Origin: Oegoconia quadripuncta
Lineage: Eukaryota; Arthropoda; Insecta; Lepidoptera; Autostichidae
DNA: 64,000 nucleotides
Direction: 5' to 3'
Assembly: GCA_949316235.1 (NCBI GenBank)
Contig: OX438754.1
Span: 2,651,501-2,715,500, forward strand
Positions within the stretch are counted from its first letter, which is position 1, and each line of letters starts with the position of its first letter. Below, in pieces: positions 35,501 to 44,539 of the stretch. The position numbers were made by a program, and so were the translations under genes. Below the pieces are notes generated by a model. It made no database searches. It was not told where the DNA came from and saw only the letters and a program-made list of their open reading frames with translations.

Positions 35501-38500
35501 TGTGACCCTTTTGGTGTTGCGGGTGTCCATGGGCGGCGGTGATTGCTTTCCATCAGGTGACCCGCATGCTCGTAAGCCGCCCTCTCATATAATAAAAAAA
35601 AAAAAAACCGCCACGATTGTAATAACATCTAATGTAGTGTACCCTATTCAAGAGCAAATAAATCATTATTCATAATTAAAGTGGTAATAATAAAAGTAGC
35701 CTAGAAACGGCTTGATCGATTTTGAAATGCAAGATGTCGTTCGATTCGACTTATTCCCCAAAGTGGCATACGATTACGATTTTATCGTAAATTGTTAATT
35801 TACCGCAAAATACAACATATTCTATGGATTTTTAAATACTTAAATAGTTAATAAGAATGTCTATGAATTTCTAAAGGAAAATAATTTTAATTCTTGTGCA
35901 GTCAAACTTCTTATTGAGCTACGACTGGATATGTACTTATGAACCCGACTGTACCTACCTTATGTTGTCTTCCAATATAGCCGTGTAAGTAGGTAGACAA
36001 TGAATGTAACTCATGGTTGTTATCTACTATTTTATTAGTTAGATTGAGCTCCTTGTTAAGCGATTATTTACATTTGTTAATTGACTCCACTGACTGACGC
36101 AATGCCATTTAAAGATGTCTGCTACAAAATACTAGATAACGGATGAACATACATAAATATTTATATAAACATCCATGACTCGGGAACAAATGTTCGTATT
36201 CATCACACAAACATTTACGCCTCGCGGGATTCGAACCATCAACGGGTCACTATCCACTACACCAATTGGACGTCAAGAAGTAACGACAAATCTTTCTCTA
36301 TTGTTTGATTACTCGAAGATAATGTAATATGCGTCTGAAATGCATCCGTCTAGGAAGTGTCTCTGCACGCCGCCCAGAGGTGACACGATCAATGTGGAGC
36401 TCTCTGGACAAATAAACCATCATGGCGTAGGATATACATAAAGTCACGCCTGTTTCCCGTAGGGGTATAGGCAGAGACCATGCACAGACTTCCACTTGGT
36501 ACGATCCTGACACACCTCTTTTGCTTCATTCACTCTCATAAGCTTGGCCTTGCTTTAAGACGTCCCCGGTTTGACCATGGTATGTTCGCCGTGGTCTTCC
36601 CCTACCCACACTACCATCCACATTCGCATCGTATATCTCTTCCGTTAGTCTTCTTTCATTCATCCTCTCCACATGTCCAAACCATCTCAGCATACCTTTT
36701 TCAATCTTTGTCACTACGTCTTCTTTCACACTGCTTAACTCCCCGATTACACTATTCCTGATCCAGTCTTTCAAAGTCATAAGTAGGATAGGATGCCTTA
36801 GACAATTAATAAGTTGTTTTATTAAGTGACGACCATATGGGCTACCTGAACAGACAACTGGGGAGAAATGTCAGTTATAGAAAAATTTTGTCTACACACA
36901 GTTATGGATATGCTAAGGCTGTTGACAAGAAATCTCAATGACAAGTGTCATTGAGAAAATTAGTCGACATGAGGAAACCATTTCAACCGCCTCCGTGGCT
37001 CCGTGGTTTACGATTCGGGGTTCGATCCCCAGTGGGGTACATGTTTTAAGTACTCGGTTTGGTGGTGGTAGGGCATTTTAAATGTCCGCCTGGCTAGCTA
37101 CCACCATTTTATCTAAATCTGCCGCCAAGCAGCAATGTTAATATCATTGTTGTGTTCCGGTTGTCAGAGATAAGCTAGCCAGTTCCCAAATGTGTTGAGG
37201 TTTCCGGGTCAGTACGCTTCTACCTTCGACCTCATCTTCACTTAACATCAGGTGTGATTGACCTCAATCACACCTGATGTGCATAAAAAAAAAGAAAGAA
37301 AGAAAGTTATTTATTTTGATAAAATTAATAGTAAAAGTTAGTACAAATGGTGGTAATTAAACACAATAACATTGATTATCTAAAAGGTTACCACTCAGCG
37401 TAAGCCACAGTAGCGGTCGCTCTTGCAGCGTTGATCTTCCGTGGCACCTGCAGTGTGTGAAACCGCAGCTAAGCAATGCCGCAAATATGTATATATAAAA
37501 TAGAAATAATAAATAGATTAACAAATATGTCTTCATGTTGGTTTTAAAGGAGAATATTGATTTCGAATTTTTAACGGGAGGGGGCAATCATGCTAAGAAA
37601 GAGAAAGTATGGCGGTTAGAGCATAAGATATTGTTTTGTGTAATAATATTACAATAATACTAATTGAACTAGATTAGTCACGATCTCAGCCAGATGCGTG
37701 AGTTAGAGATAACATGAGATTGCTTGGAACAGATGTTGAACTGTCTTACGTATTTTGTACTACTACTGCGTGACCTGCGGTGTTAGTACCTAACTTTAAA
37801 ACCAACATAAAGACATATTTATTAAATTTACAAAGAACTCCGCTTTAAACAGTCGTTCTAATACATGAAACTGTGTACAATAATTTTATTTTAACTATAA
37901 TTTTATTACGGTCTTATAGTTTTAAGCTTACTACCATCTATTTATTATTTCTATTTTATATATACATATTTGCGGCATTGCTTAGCTGCGGTTTCACACA
38001 CTGCAGGTGCCACGGAAGATCAACGCTGCAAGAGCGACCGCTACTGTGGCTTACGCTGAGTGGTAACCTTTTTTGATAATCAATGTTCCTGTGTTTAATT
38101 ACCACCATTTGTACTAACTTTTACTATTAATGTTATCAAAATAAATAACTTTCTTTCTTTCTTAATTTCTTTCTTTTTTTTATGCACAAGGGGTTGATAC
38201 TTGACCTCAATCACACCTGATGTTAAGTGAAGATGAGGTCGAAGGTGTAAGCGTACTGACCCGGAAACCCCAATACATTTGGGGGACTGGCTATCTTATC
38301 TCTGACAACCGGAACACAACAATGGCATTAACATTGCTGGTTGGCGGCAGATAAGATGGTGGTAGGTAGCCAGGCGGACATTTAAAATGCCCTACCACCA
38401 ATCAAACCGAGTACTTAAACATGTACCCCGCTGGGGATCGAACCCGCGATCTCCGAATCGTAAACCCAATGTTGTTTACCTACATTGAGCCACGGAGGCG

Positions 38501-38836
38501 ATTAAAGGTTTATTAATCAACACATTTACTTGAGACCTATCACAGGACTGTTATCAATCTTGAGAATTGTTTATTAATACGGGCCTAAAACTACTACTAC
38601 TTTGGGCACTATTTGGCACTATTTCAGCACCTTTTTTGGACATTGTCAAAATAGCTGAATGGCTCTGTGTGAATTCTAGCATCATGCACGTATAACGTAT
38701 CAATGAGGTCAAGCACTAAAGATTATGTGAACTAACCTGTCATCATCATAGCTTCATCCAGGGTCGCTCCGTGGATCTCCTTCGGTGACGCTCCTTTATC
38801 ATTGCAGCCTACGTCAACCGCTCCTTTGACGGTCAT
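23508..38836 (-). CDS. Gene A: SV2-like major facilitator superfamily transporter
   Basis: Predicted 12-TM MFS transporter of the insect SV2-like group; membrane protein, substrate unknown. Coding exons (minus): 38737-38836, 30032-30193, 29200-29362, 28565-28686, 27720-27964, 26815-26978, 26482-26605, 26008-26291, 25099-25226, 23508-23611. They total 1596 nt (531 aa plus stop). All junctions have AG/GT sites and matching phase. Hallmarks: TGFGVYN at the exon 1/2 join, [13 protein letters not shown], motif A variant [35 protein letters not shown] and SPESPKFL after TM6, a Cys-containing loop (RICDVLEAG), [25 protein letters not shown], and a C-terminal [11 protein letters not shown]. Exon 1 is chosen because its product EAMMMTG aligns with DAMDLTG of gene B and its phase fits exon 2. 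A TTTTCAG at 38856-38862 suggests an upstream 5' UTR exon. Confidence 0.87.
23700..24085 (-). repeat. Non-autonomous retroelement (GAGGGCGGC tail), about 380 bp
   Basis: The minus strand ends GCCGCCCTCTCATATAAAAA. Another copy with the same 5' and 3' limits is at 34863-35245, so this is a discrete unit and not a random truncation. A related LINE 3' end with reverse transcriptase C-terminal coding is at 35250-35612. In intron 9 of gene A. Confidence 0.65.
24196..24515 (+). repeat. tRNA-headed SINE (family A)
   Basis: Starts CCGCCTCCGTGGCTCAATGT and ends with the GTGCATAAAAA tail. The B box is damaged (GGTTCCATCC). Intron 9 of gene A. Confidence 0.85.
24640..24965. repeat. Retroelement tails in intron 9 of gene A
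   Basis: Contains two common 3' UTR-type blocks, CACTTCGAAATCGGTCAAGC and CTACTGAACCGATTGTACTG. No ORF. Confidence 0.45.
25240..25890. repeat. 5S-SINE body (minus) and an unclassified repeat in intron 8 of gene A
   Basis: 25290-25440 matches, in reverse, the body of the 5S-derived SINE (GCAGGCCACCGACTTGGCCT). 25690-25880 has AGTCCTCCGTCGGACGTAGG and reads like a LINE tail of unknown family. Confidence 0.5.
28730..29010. repeat. Unclassified repeat in intron 3 of gene A
   Basis: GC-richer than the flanks, with GCTTTCAGCCGCCGGTCGTA and related phrases that I associate with dispersed moth repeats. No ORF; no clear ends. Confidence 0.35.
30234..30470 (+). repeat. LINE 3' end, fragment
   Basis: Starts with the CAATAAAACAGAGACTTATT block and continues into the family 3' UTR (TATATAAAAACCTGTTTTTA). 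It lies 41 bp upstream of exon 2 of gene A, in intron 1. Confidence 0.65.
30692..31000 (-). repeat. tRNA-headed SINE (family D)
   Basis: Reverse complement of the family at 43246-43565: the tRNA-like head is at the 31000 end, followed by the block ATTTATCCGACTGC...AAACATCGCGAGGAAACCTG, and the CATCATCATCATCAG microsatellite marks the 3' end. Confidence 0.75.
31463..31672 (+). repeat. tRNA-headed SINE (family C)
   Basis: Head with A box-like TTGGTGTAGTGG and B box GGTTCGAATCC, followed by GCGAGGGGTAAATGTTTGTG and the CTAGTATCCATAGCACAAGC body. Copies at 17140 (+) and 36125 (-). Confidence 0.78.
31702..31856. mobile_element. Fold-back MITE, 155 bp
   Basis: Same TGGTGTCGATTCGGATGTAC termini as at 4844-4979. 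Arms of about 55 bp around a short centre containing GCATCGTACTGTTCTAGG. Intron 1 of gene A. Confidence 0.85.
32285..32332 (+). repeat. SINE family A, 3' fragment
   Basis: Only the last 48 bp of the family (GTGTGATTGAGGTCAAGTAC to the poly(A)). Confidence 0.75.
32560..33010 (+). repeat. LINE 3' end carrying a nested MITE
   Basis: Family text up to about 32670 and again from about 32828 to the AAATAAAGCATTTTTG end at 33005. The gap is filled by the fold-back MITE, which dates the MITE after this LINE copy. Confidence 0.75.
32671..32827. mobile_element. Fold-back MITE, 157 bp, nested in a LINE
   Basis: Fourth copy of the TGGTGTCGATTCGG family. It is flanked by AT on both sides. Confidence 0.85.
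33592..33985 (-). repeat. LINE 3' end, minus orientation
   Basis: Revcomp of the 18540-type tail, ending in a (TTTGAC)n-like run at 33592-33612. The minus frame retains [19 protein letters not shown] and [15 protein letters not shown]. Confidence 0.78.
34316..34592. repeat. Two SINE B copies in opposite orientation
   Basis: 34316-34520 is a plus-strand copy (TTGGTGTAGTGGTTAAAAAC, GGTTCGAATCCCGCTAGGGG). 34521-34592 is a minus-strand head (GGGTTTCGAACCCGCGATGT). They are arranged tail to tail. Confidence 0.75.
34863..35245 (-). repeat. Non-autonomous retroelement (GAGGGCGGC tail), second copy
   Basis: Matches 23700-24085 end to end, with small indels (it lacks the duplicated CACTAATAG). Poly(A) at the 34863 side. 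Confidence 0.65.
35250..35612 (+). repeat. LINE 3' end with RT C-terminal coding
   Basis: The plus strand reads [12 protein letters not shown], then [20 protein letters not shown] after an in-frame stop, as in the tail of CR1/Jockey-type polymerases. It then has the same 3' end as the two non-autonomous copies (GCCGCCCTCTCATATAATAA). Head to head with 34863-35245. Confidence 0.65.
35680..36120. other. Gene-free part of gene A intron 1
   Basis: A retroelement tail fragment (ACGGCTTGATCGATTTTGAA) at about 35705, then AT-rich sequence without recognisable content. Confidence 0.4.
36125..36275 (-). repeat. SINE family C, minus orientation
   Basis: Revcomp carries the tRNA-like head and the GCGAGGCGTAAATGTTTGTG block. 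The B box is altered. Confidence 0.68.
36420..36790 (-). repeat. RTE-like LINE 3' fragment
   Basis: The minus frame 36526-36780 reads [20 protein letters not shown] and GRGRPRRTY, the usual C-terminal text of insect RTE-type polymerases. It is followed by the 3' UTR (minus strand of CACGCCTGTTTCCCGTAGGG). Confidence 0.75.
36987..37306 (+). repeat. SINE family A with deleted head and internal hairpin
   Basis: The head lacks the AATGTAAACAACATTGG segment. At 37246-37279 the body holds a perfect 16-bp inverted repeat (CATCAGGTGTGATTGA, 2-bp spacer) that replaces normal sequence. Ends in a (GAAA)n run. Left outer arm of the large inverted duplication. Confidence 0.8.
37307..38165. repeat. Large inverted repeat (arms about 240 bp)
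   Basis: 37311-37550 and 37799-38165 are near-identical reverse complements; I count only a handful of mismatches in 225 bp compared. The right arm carries an extra segment of about 105 bp (37823-37928). Each arm ends in AAATAAATAAC followed by a CTTT microsatellite (right arm orientation), so it is the 3' end of a retroelement. Intron 1 of gene A. Confidence 0.8.
38166..38500 (-). repeat. SINE family A, minus, right outer arm
   Basis: Full-length copy in opposite orientation to 36987-37306, ending at its CTTT/poly(T) side against the inverted repeat. A 4-base insertion lies in the head. Confidence 0.82.
38512..38587. repeat. Terminal fragment of the GGGCC-TATTAATAAAC MITE
   Basis: Matches the right end of 23074-23403 (TCAACACATTTACTTGAGAC to TTATTAATACGGGCC). 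It lies about 150 bp from gene A exon 1. Confidence 0.7.
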
Positions 38837-38999
38837 CGTGGGTCGTGGTAGCTACCTGAAAACGGAATGCTTTTTAAACGAGTTCGAAAAAGGGGGAGGT
38901 CATCAATTCGAATGTATTTTCACCCGATTGCGCCAGAAGGAAGTTAACGTTTTTCGACAGTATGTCCGTTCCTTTCCTGTATCCTGACCGGCTTGACGG

Positions 39000-39029
39000 A
39001 TTTTAATAAACGTGGTGTCGTTGTTGTGT

Positions 39030-39065
<36 letters not shown>
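39000..39065. repeat. Poly(T) tract
   Basis: A run of about 34 T at 39030-39063, continuous with the 3' end of the minus-strand SINE B that follows; probably its poly(A) tail. Confidence 0.7.
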
Positions 39066-39067
<2 letters not shown>

Positions 39068-39560
39068 AAATAAATATCCTTACACACACACACAGCGCCA
39101 TCTAGCTCCACAGTAAGCAACTATAGGCTTGTGTTGTGGATACCAGATGGTTGATATATTACATAAATACATATTTTTTTTGTAAATAAATACTTATTAT
39201 AAATGAAAACATCCATAACTCGGGTACACATGTCCGTATTCATCACACAAACATATGCCCCTAGCGGGATTCGAACCCGCGACCATTTGGTATAGTGGTC
39301 AGAGTTTCTAACCACTACACCAAACAGGTCGTCGTCGTGTTTGGTGTAGTGGTTAGAAACTCAAAAGGTCGCGGGTTCGAATCCCGCTAGGGGCATATGT
39401 TTGTATGATGAATATAGACATGTGTTCCCGAGTTATGGATGTTTTACATTTATATTTATGTATTTATTAACAAAATAAAAATATATTTGTGTAGTTTATC
39501 AACTATCTGAAATCCATAATACAAGCCTAGTTGCTAGATGGCGCTGTATGTATGTGCAAA
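39066..39560. repeat. Head-to-head pair of SINE B copies
   Basis: 39066-39333 is a minus-strand full copy, and 39334-39560 is a plus-strand copy whose head lacks about 20 bp of the tRNA-like anticodon region. The join reads ACCAAACAGGTCGTCGTCGTGTTTGGTG, so the two heads form a palindrome of more than 400 bp. Confidence 0.82.
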
Positions 39561-39711
39561 TATATATAAAAAACTAACTTTTGTAGGTAATACTTTTATA
39601 TACTAGTCCAAATAAAGTCTTTCTTAATTCTTTTTCTATTTGTAAAGGTATACACCACGGTGATTACATTATAACATACATTTTCCATTTATTATAATAA
39701 AATTAAAAAAA

Positions 39712-39945
39712 AAAATATCCTTAGTCATACACACAGCGCCATCTAGTTCCACAGTAAGCAACTATAAGGCTTGTGTTTTGGATAGGATACCAGATGGTTG
39801 ATATACTACATAAATATTTTTTTTGTAAATAAATACCTATTATAAATGAAAACATCCATAACTCGGGTACACATGTCCGTATTCATCACACAAACATATG
39901 CCCCTAGCTGGATTCGAACCCGCAACCTTTTGGTATAGTGATAAT
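39712..39945 (-). repeat. SINE family B, minus
   Basis: 3' body with GCGCCATCTAG and the tRNA-like B box (GGATTCGAACCC), cut within the head at about 39945. Confidence 0.78.
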
Positions 39946-40321
39946 ATTTTAGACGGGAATCAGGTGTAAAGTTAACCATGACAAGGAATGAAGTAAATGT
40001 AAACCACTAAATAGATAAGATTACATCGTGATTATAGTTAATAAGTAGGCATAGTTAGTCGTGCATACATAGTTTATAAAACGTTATCTTGTTTTGACAT
40101 GTCTATAAATCCTCACAAATAAACACAATGACTATTATAATAATCATCCGAAACCGGGAAATAGTAAAGATAACTTTGTGAAATATTCCATAACTCTCTG
40201 ACCTCTGTTCCGACTGATGTAACTGATGCAGGGGACGAAACAAGTTGACAGCCCAAAAAAACTGATTAAAATAAAAATCACCCTGTGTTGTATTTTTTCT
40301 GTTACTATAATAATATAAATA

Positions 40322-40578
40322 ATAAATATCCTTAGACATACAGCGCCATCTAGTCAGTAAGCAACTATAGGCTTGTGTTGTGGATACCAGATGGTTGATG
40401 TACTACATAAATACATTTTTATAATAAATAAATACTTATTATAAATGAAAACATCCATTACTCGGATACCCATGTCCGTATGCATCATACAAACATATAC
40501 ACCTAGCGGGATTCAAACCCGCGACCTGTTGGTATAGTGGTCAGAGTTTCTAACCACTACACCAAACAGGTCGTCTAT
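40322..40578 (-). repeat. SINE family B, minus, full length
   Basis: Contains the complete tRNA-like head (revcomp TTTGGTGTAGTGGTTAGAAA) and body. Slight decay in the body. Confidence 0.8.
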
Positions 40579-40720
40579 GGAAAACTAAAATCTCTCTAAT
40601 TTAATTTCAATACTCTTATATATTAGTGATTTATGCATATAAAGTTTAATTAGAATCGGTTCATTCATTTCGAAAAATGTTGACTTGAAAGTTTATATGG
40701 AATACCGTGCGGGATAAACC

Positions 40721-41048
40721 CTTTTTTTTTATGCATAACGGGTTGGTACTTGACCTCAATCACACCTGATGTTAAGTGAAGATGAGGTCGAAGGTGGAAG
40801 CGTACTGACCCGGAAACCCCAAAACTTTTAGCGGACTTGCTATCTTATCTTTGACAACCGGAACACAACAATGCTATTAACATTGCTGCTTGGCGCCAGA
40901 TTTAGATAAGAGGGTGGTAGCTAGCCAGGCGGACATTTAAAACGCCCTACCACCAACCAAACCGAGTACTTAAACATGTACCCCGCTGGGGATCGAACCC
41001 GTGACCTCCGAATCGTAAACCCAATGTTGTTTACATTGAGCCACGGAG
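40721..41048 (-). repeat. SINE family A, minus, full length
   Basis: From a T9 tract to the head (GAGCCACGGAGCC). Typical body. Confidence 0.87.
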
Positions 41049-41104
41049 CCTCTTAAGTCGAACTCAAACGCTATCGCAAACCAAACCGAGTACTAAACAA
41101 GAAT

Positions 41105-41828
41105 TTCCGGGCAAGCCGTTTTGTAAGCCTTATGTACGGCTTACCATGCTTATGTATGTATGTTACGGCTTACCATGGTTACGTCGCCTCTATTCTGAAT
41201 TATGGTTTGATACTGTGGGGTAATTCGGTTGATCTGGATAGAGCATTCAGATTGCAAAAGAAGTGTGTACGGGTATTGGATAACGCATGGTTTTTAGACA
41301 GCTGCAAACCACTGTTTAAAAAGTTTAATATACTTCCCCTACCGTGTATATATATAAAAGCCGTCTGTCTCACTATCAAAGCCAATCCAAGCTATTTTAA
41401 AAAGCGAATCGAATGTAATGAAAGGCACGCCAGAAGTCAATACAGAAACTTATTATATCAACCTCCTTGCCGCACATACATTTATAGTAAGAATGTTTAT
41501 AATATGTGTATTTGCATTTATAATAAATTACCTGACGAACTTAAATTAGAAAATAGCATAAATTTATTTAGAACGAAATTAATAAAATGGCTTACGTCAA
41601 ATTGTTTCTATAGTGTTAAGGAATATTTAGAATTTAAAAAATAATTAGATGATATTATGTGATAAGATAATACGAATTGTTGAAAAGTATCTGATACATT
41701 AGTAATTAAACGGAACCTGAAATCATTTGCACACCTGCATGCAGGTTGAACTCATTGTGGACGAACTATACTTAACATCTCTTTTACTGTGTTCTGGCAA
41801 ATAAACTATTTGTATTTGTATTTGTAGT
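41105..41828 (+). pseudogene. Jockey/CR1-like LINE, 3' end of reverse transcriptase
   Basis: The frame 41132-41644 encodes the last part of a non-LTR polymerase: HGYVASILNYGLILWGNS, FRLQKKCVRVL, a CKPLFKKFNILPLP block, IYNKLPDELK and YSVKEYLEFKK, then stop. Catalytic RT motifs are absent, so it is 5'-truncated. The 3' UTR ends in a (TATTTG)n tail at about 41808-41828. A 14-bp phrase TACGGCTTACCATG is duplicated at the 5' edge (41139 and 41165). Confidence 0.8.
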
Positions 41829-42104
41829 TTATTGAGCCATGAAAGGTAATTAAAACAAAGATTATATGTTAGTTCCATATCCAGTTACCTACTATCAAGT
41901 CTCACCATCAATTTTACCCATGACACTCTATAAAATATGATTAATGATGATACGATTCGCCGTAACGGGTGTTGTTCATCCATTAGGTATTTTTAGAGAT
42001 CCTTATCAAAACATAGCGAGCTTTGTGACCCTTCTGTGTCAGTCTAACTGTCTCTACCAAAATATGTTTGGTAGATAGGTAGAGACATTGGAGAGAGAGA
42101 GAGA

Positions 42105-42345
42105 TTTTAAATGCCCACCTGGCTAGCTACCACCAAAATCAAATCAAATCAAATCAAAAATGTAAGATACAAAAATATCACTTATTGAAAGTCAACCTAC
42201 AAATGTCCCATAGCTGTGGGTTGTCTGGAAGAGATCGCTTTTAGTGGTAAGACCGCCTAATTGTGTTCTATTGTTATCATCAAAAATTATTGTTAATTAT
42301 TTTGCGCAATAAAGAGTATTTGCATAGTATTGTATTGTCAACATA
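42105..42345 (+). repeat. SINE A scrap and a LINE 3' tail
   Basis: GCCCACCTGGCTAGCTACCACC (a family A fragment) followed by a LINE 3' UTR with GAGATCGCTTTTAGTGGTAA and CGCAATAAAGAGTATTTGC. Confidence 0.55.
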
Positions 42346-42700
42346 TTATTTTTTTTTTAATCTACATCGCTTCACAAGGTGTTATGGTTAGGGAGAAGAA
42401 GCGACAAGAAACTCCGCAACAACACATATTTTCAATTGGTTTCCATCTTTACAATAATATTACATTTTATATTACATATTACAAAAGAAAATCAATTAAC
42501 ATAATGACCAGCTAACACCAGACCTCCTTATCGCCTAATTAATCATCTATCCTGTAATAACCCTTCTTACGCAGTGTTTCTTTAATGTGGCGTTTAAACT
42601 GCTCTGTTAAACTCAATACATGTTGTATTTTATTGTAAAAGCGTATGATGTGTCCCACAAAGTATGTGCTAACCTTGCTGAGTCTAAATTGTGTCTGTCA
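42346..42700 (-). repeat. LINE 3' end, minus orientation
   Basis: The minus strand carries the decayed block GTGGGACACATCATACGCTT (VGH-IRFY type) and the 3' UTR with GAGTTTCTTGTCGCTTCTTC. Related to 8250-8710. Confidence 0.55.
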
Positions 42701-42827
42701 CCATCTTATCTAAATCTGCCCAAACACCAACAAGCCCCCTTCTACAGGGTATTGCTCGTGTCCCGACATGCACTTGCTTGTTTTACAGATAGCGTTTTAA
42801 GCGCAATTGTTATCAATCATTATTATT

Positions 42828-42930
42828 AAATTCTTTATTGCACACAAAATAAAATACAAAGAATATTTAACATAAATGATAAAAGTGTACAAAGGCGGTC
42901 TTATCGCTGATAGCGATTGTACGAATCTTG
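42828..42930 (-). repeat. LINE 3' tail
   Basis: Minus-strand tail ending CAATAAAGAATTT, with the GTCTTATCGCTGATAGCGAT block also present, altered, at 44755-44780. Confidence 0.6.
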
Positions 42931-43245
42931 TAGTGGACTGTGTAGGGCTGGTCACAATAAACGTCCAAGTTGCATTTCTGTAAGTCCTTTATTTTGCACT
43001 TTATAGTTAGTTGACACTGTTAATAACTGAGAGCGTGTTCATTCGCGAGAGTGCTATATAGAGTTGCCATAAAAAAATAACATAAATTTGAAATTGAATG
43101 TTGCCAGCAACAGCGATTTCATCCAGACAGAAGCTTTTTAAATAGTATGTAGTAGTTGGATAGTACAAATCTAACTTTAAATATCAGCAGGTACACAGAC
43201 GAGACATAGAAAATATCGCGTGGTAGATTATGGCTAGCCCATAAC

Positions 43246-43565
43246 CTCTCGGTGGCTCAGCGGTTAGGACGCGGTCTCCCAATTTAGGAGGTTCGGGTTC
43301 GATTCCCAGGCAGGTCAATGTTCCAATGAGTTTTTAAATTTAATTTAATTATTTATGTGCATTTATCCGACTGCCCTTAAACGGTGAAGGAAAACATCGT
43401 GAGGAAACCTGCATGCCGGAGAAATAAAAATTCAAAGGCATGTGAAGTCCCCAACCCGCATTGGACCAGCTTGGTGGACTATGGCCCATACACGCTCATA
43501 TACAAGGGAAGGCCAATATCCCTGCAGTGGGATGGTTACGGGCTGATGATGATGATACCCTCTCC
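43246..43565 (+). repeat. tRNA-headed SINE (family D), full length
   Basis: Head TCTCGGTGGCTCAGCGGTTA with B box GGTTCGATTCC, then the GTGCATTTATCCGACTGCCC body and a (GATGAT)n end. Confidence 0.8.
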
Positions 43566-44002
43566 CAGTGAGAGGAGTGGTGACATTAAGGCTGTTGATG
43601 ATAAATAATTCAAAATAAAAATCGAGTAGGCTGTTAAAATCCATAATATGAGTTATGTGATATTTTTATTTATTTATATTATCTTTATTAAATTATTTAA
43701 CGACAACAGTTGATACGTAGTATTCAACAATTAATCCCATATTCTAATAATCCAATTTGCATGTCGATGTTGTTAAAAATAATTTACAACGCCGACCTAT
43801 TGCATTGACCTGAATGCAATAGATAATAACTAAGAAATCCATGCATTTTAGATAATGCATGTTAGAACGGTTTGGGTTACTTTAGTAACTTATTAGTAAT
43901 CTGTGGTTTGGGCTCCAGTTGCGATATGCATTTGTATTTAAATAAACTTAATTTTTAATTACAGAACTGAAGAATATACATTGAATTTAATAACTACCTA
44001 AC
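43566..44002. other. Gene-free AT-rich stretch
   Basis: No element ends or open frames worth naming. A short TGCATTTTAGATAATGCATG palindrome lies near 43843. Confidence 0.4.
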
Positions 44003-44402
44003 ATTAGGTCCTTACCTATGAAATTGGCGTTTTGTATGAAGAATTTCATTAAGACTGCCTTCTCCATACAAACATTTTTGGAATTTTTTTTTGGGAACGG
44101 CAAATCCCTAAACTTTGTGTGTATTATCGGATAACATTAAGTTAAATATAGGCAGTGTTAATTTATAAAAGTAACCGCTTCATAAAAGTTTCTGCGAATC
44201 TAAGAAAAAATATGGGAAGCTCATGAAAAGAGCTGTGTTCAAGTTTTAGCTCAGACATTAAAAAATATTTCATGTGAAACTTTGAAAATATATTCTATTT
44301 TTCAAATAAAATGGAAATAGCTATAGAATCGTAGGAGTTGGTACATTATGATCTACGAAGGAAAAAATCTCCAATTTCATAGGTAAAGAAAAGACCTAAT
44401 AT
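44003..44402. mobile_element. MITE of about 400 bp, copy 2
   Basis: Inverted copy of 21015-21445, with ends TAGGTCCTTACCTATGAAAT and its mirror TTTCATAGGTAAAGAAAAGACCTA. Confidence 0.78.
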
Positions 44403-44539
44403 AATAAAATAAAATTCTAAGATATATATATAATTGCTACCCATTTTACAAAATATGAGTAACTGAAAACCTAACTTGAATAATTAATCTAAAGAGCCTG
44501 TGTCACCTCTTCACTTTTGTATTTTAAGTATTACTCTTT

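Noticed and set aside
36298..36513. Minus-strand frame with SYAMM and SGRR text, resembling the MFS motif A exon
   Set aside because: It is fused to the 3' end of an RTE-like LINE, has no fitting splice sites or phase, and both transporters already have this exon elsewhere.
38737..38836. Start exon of a third transporter gene
   Set aside because: Its phase and sequence (EAMMMTG) fit exon 2 of gene A exactly and no other transporter exons lie between 31140 and 38737, so it is gene A's first coding exon.
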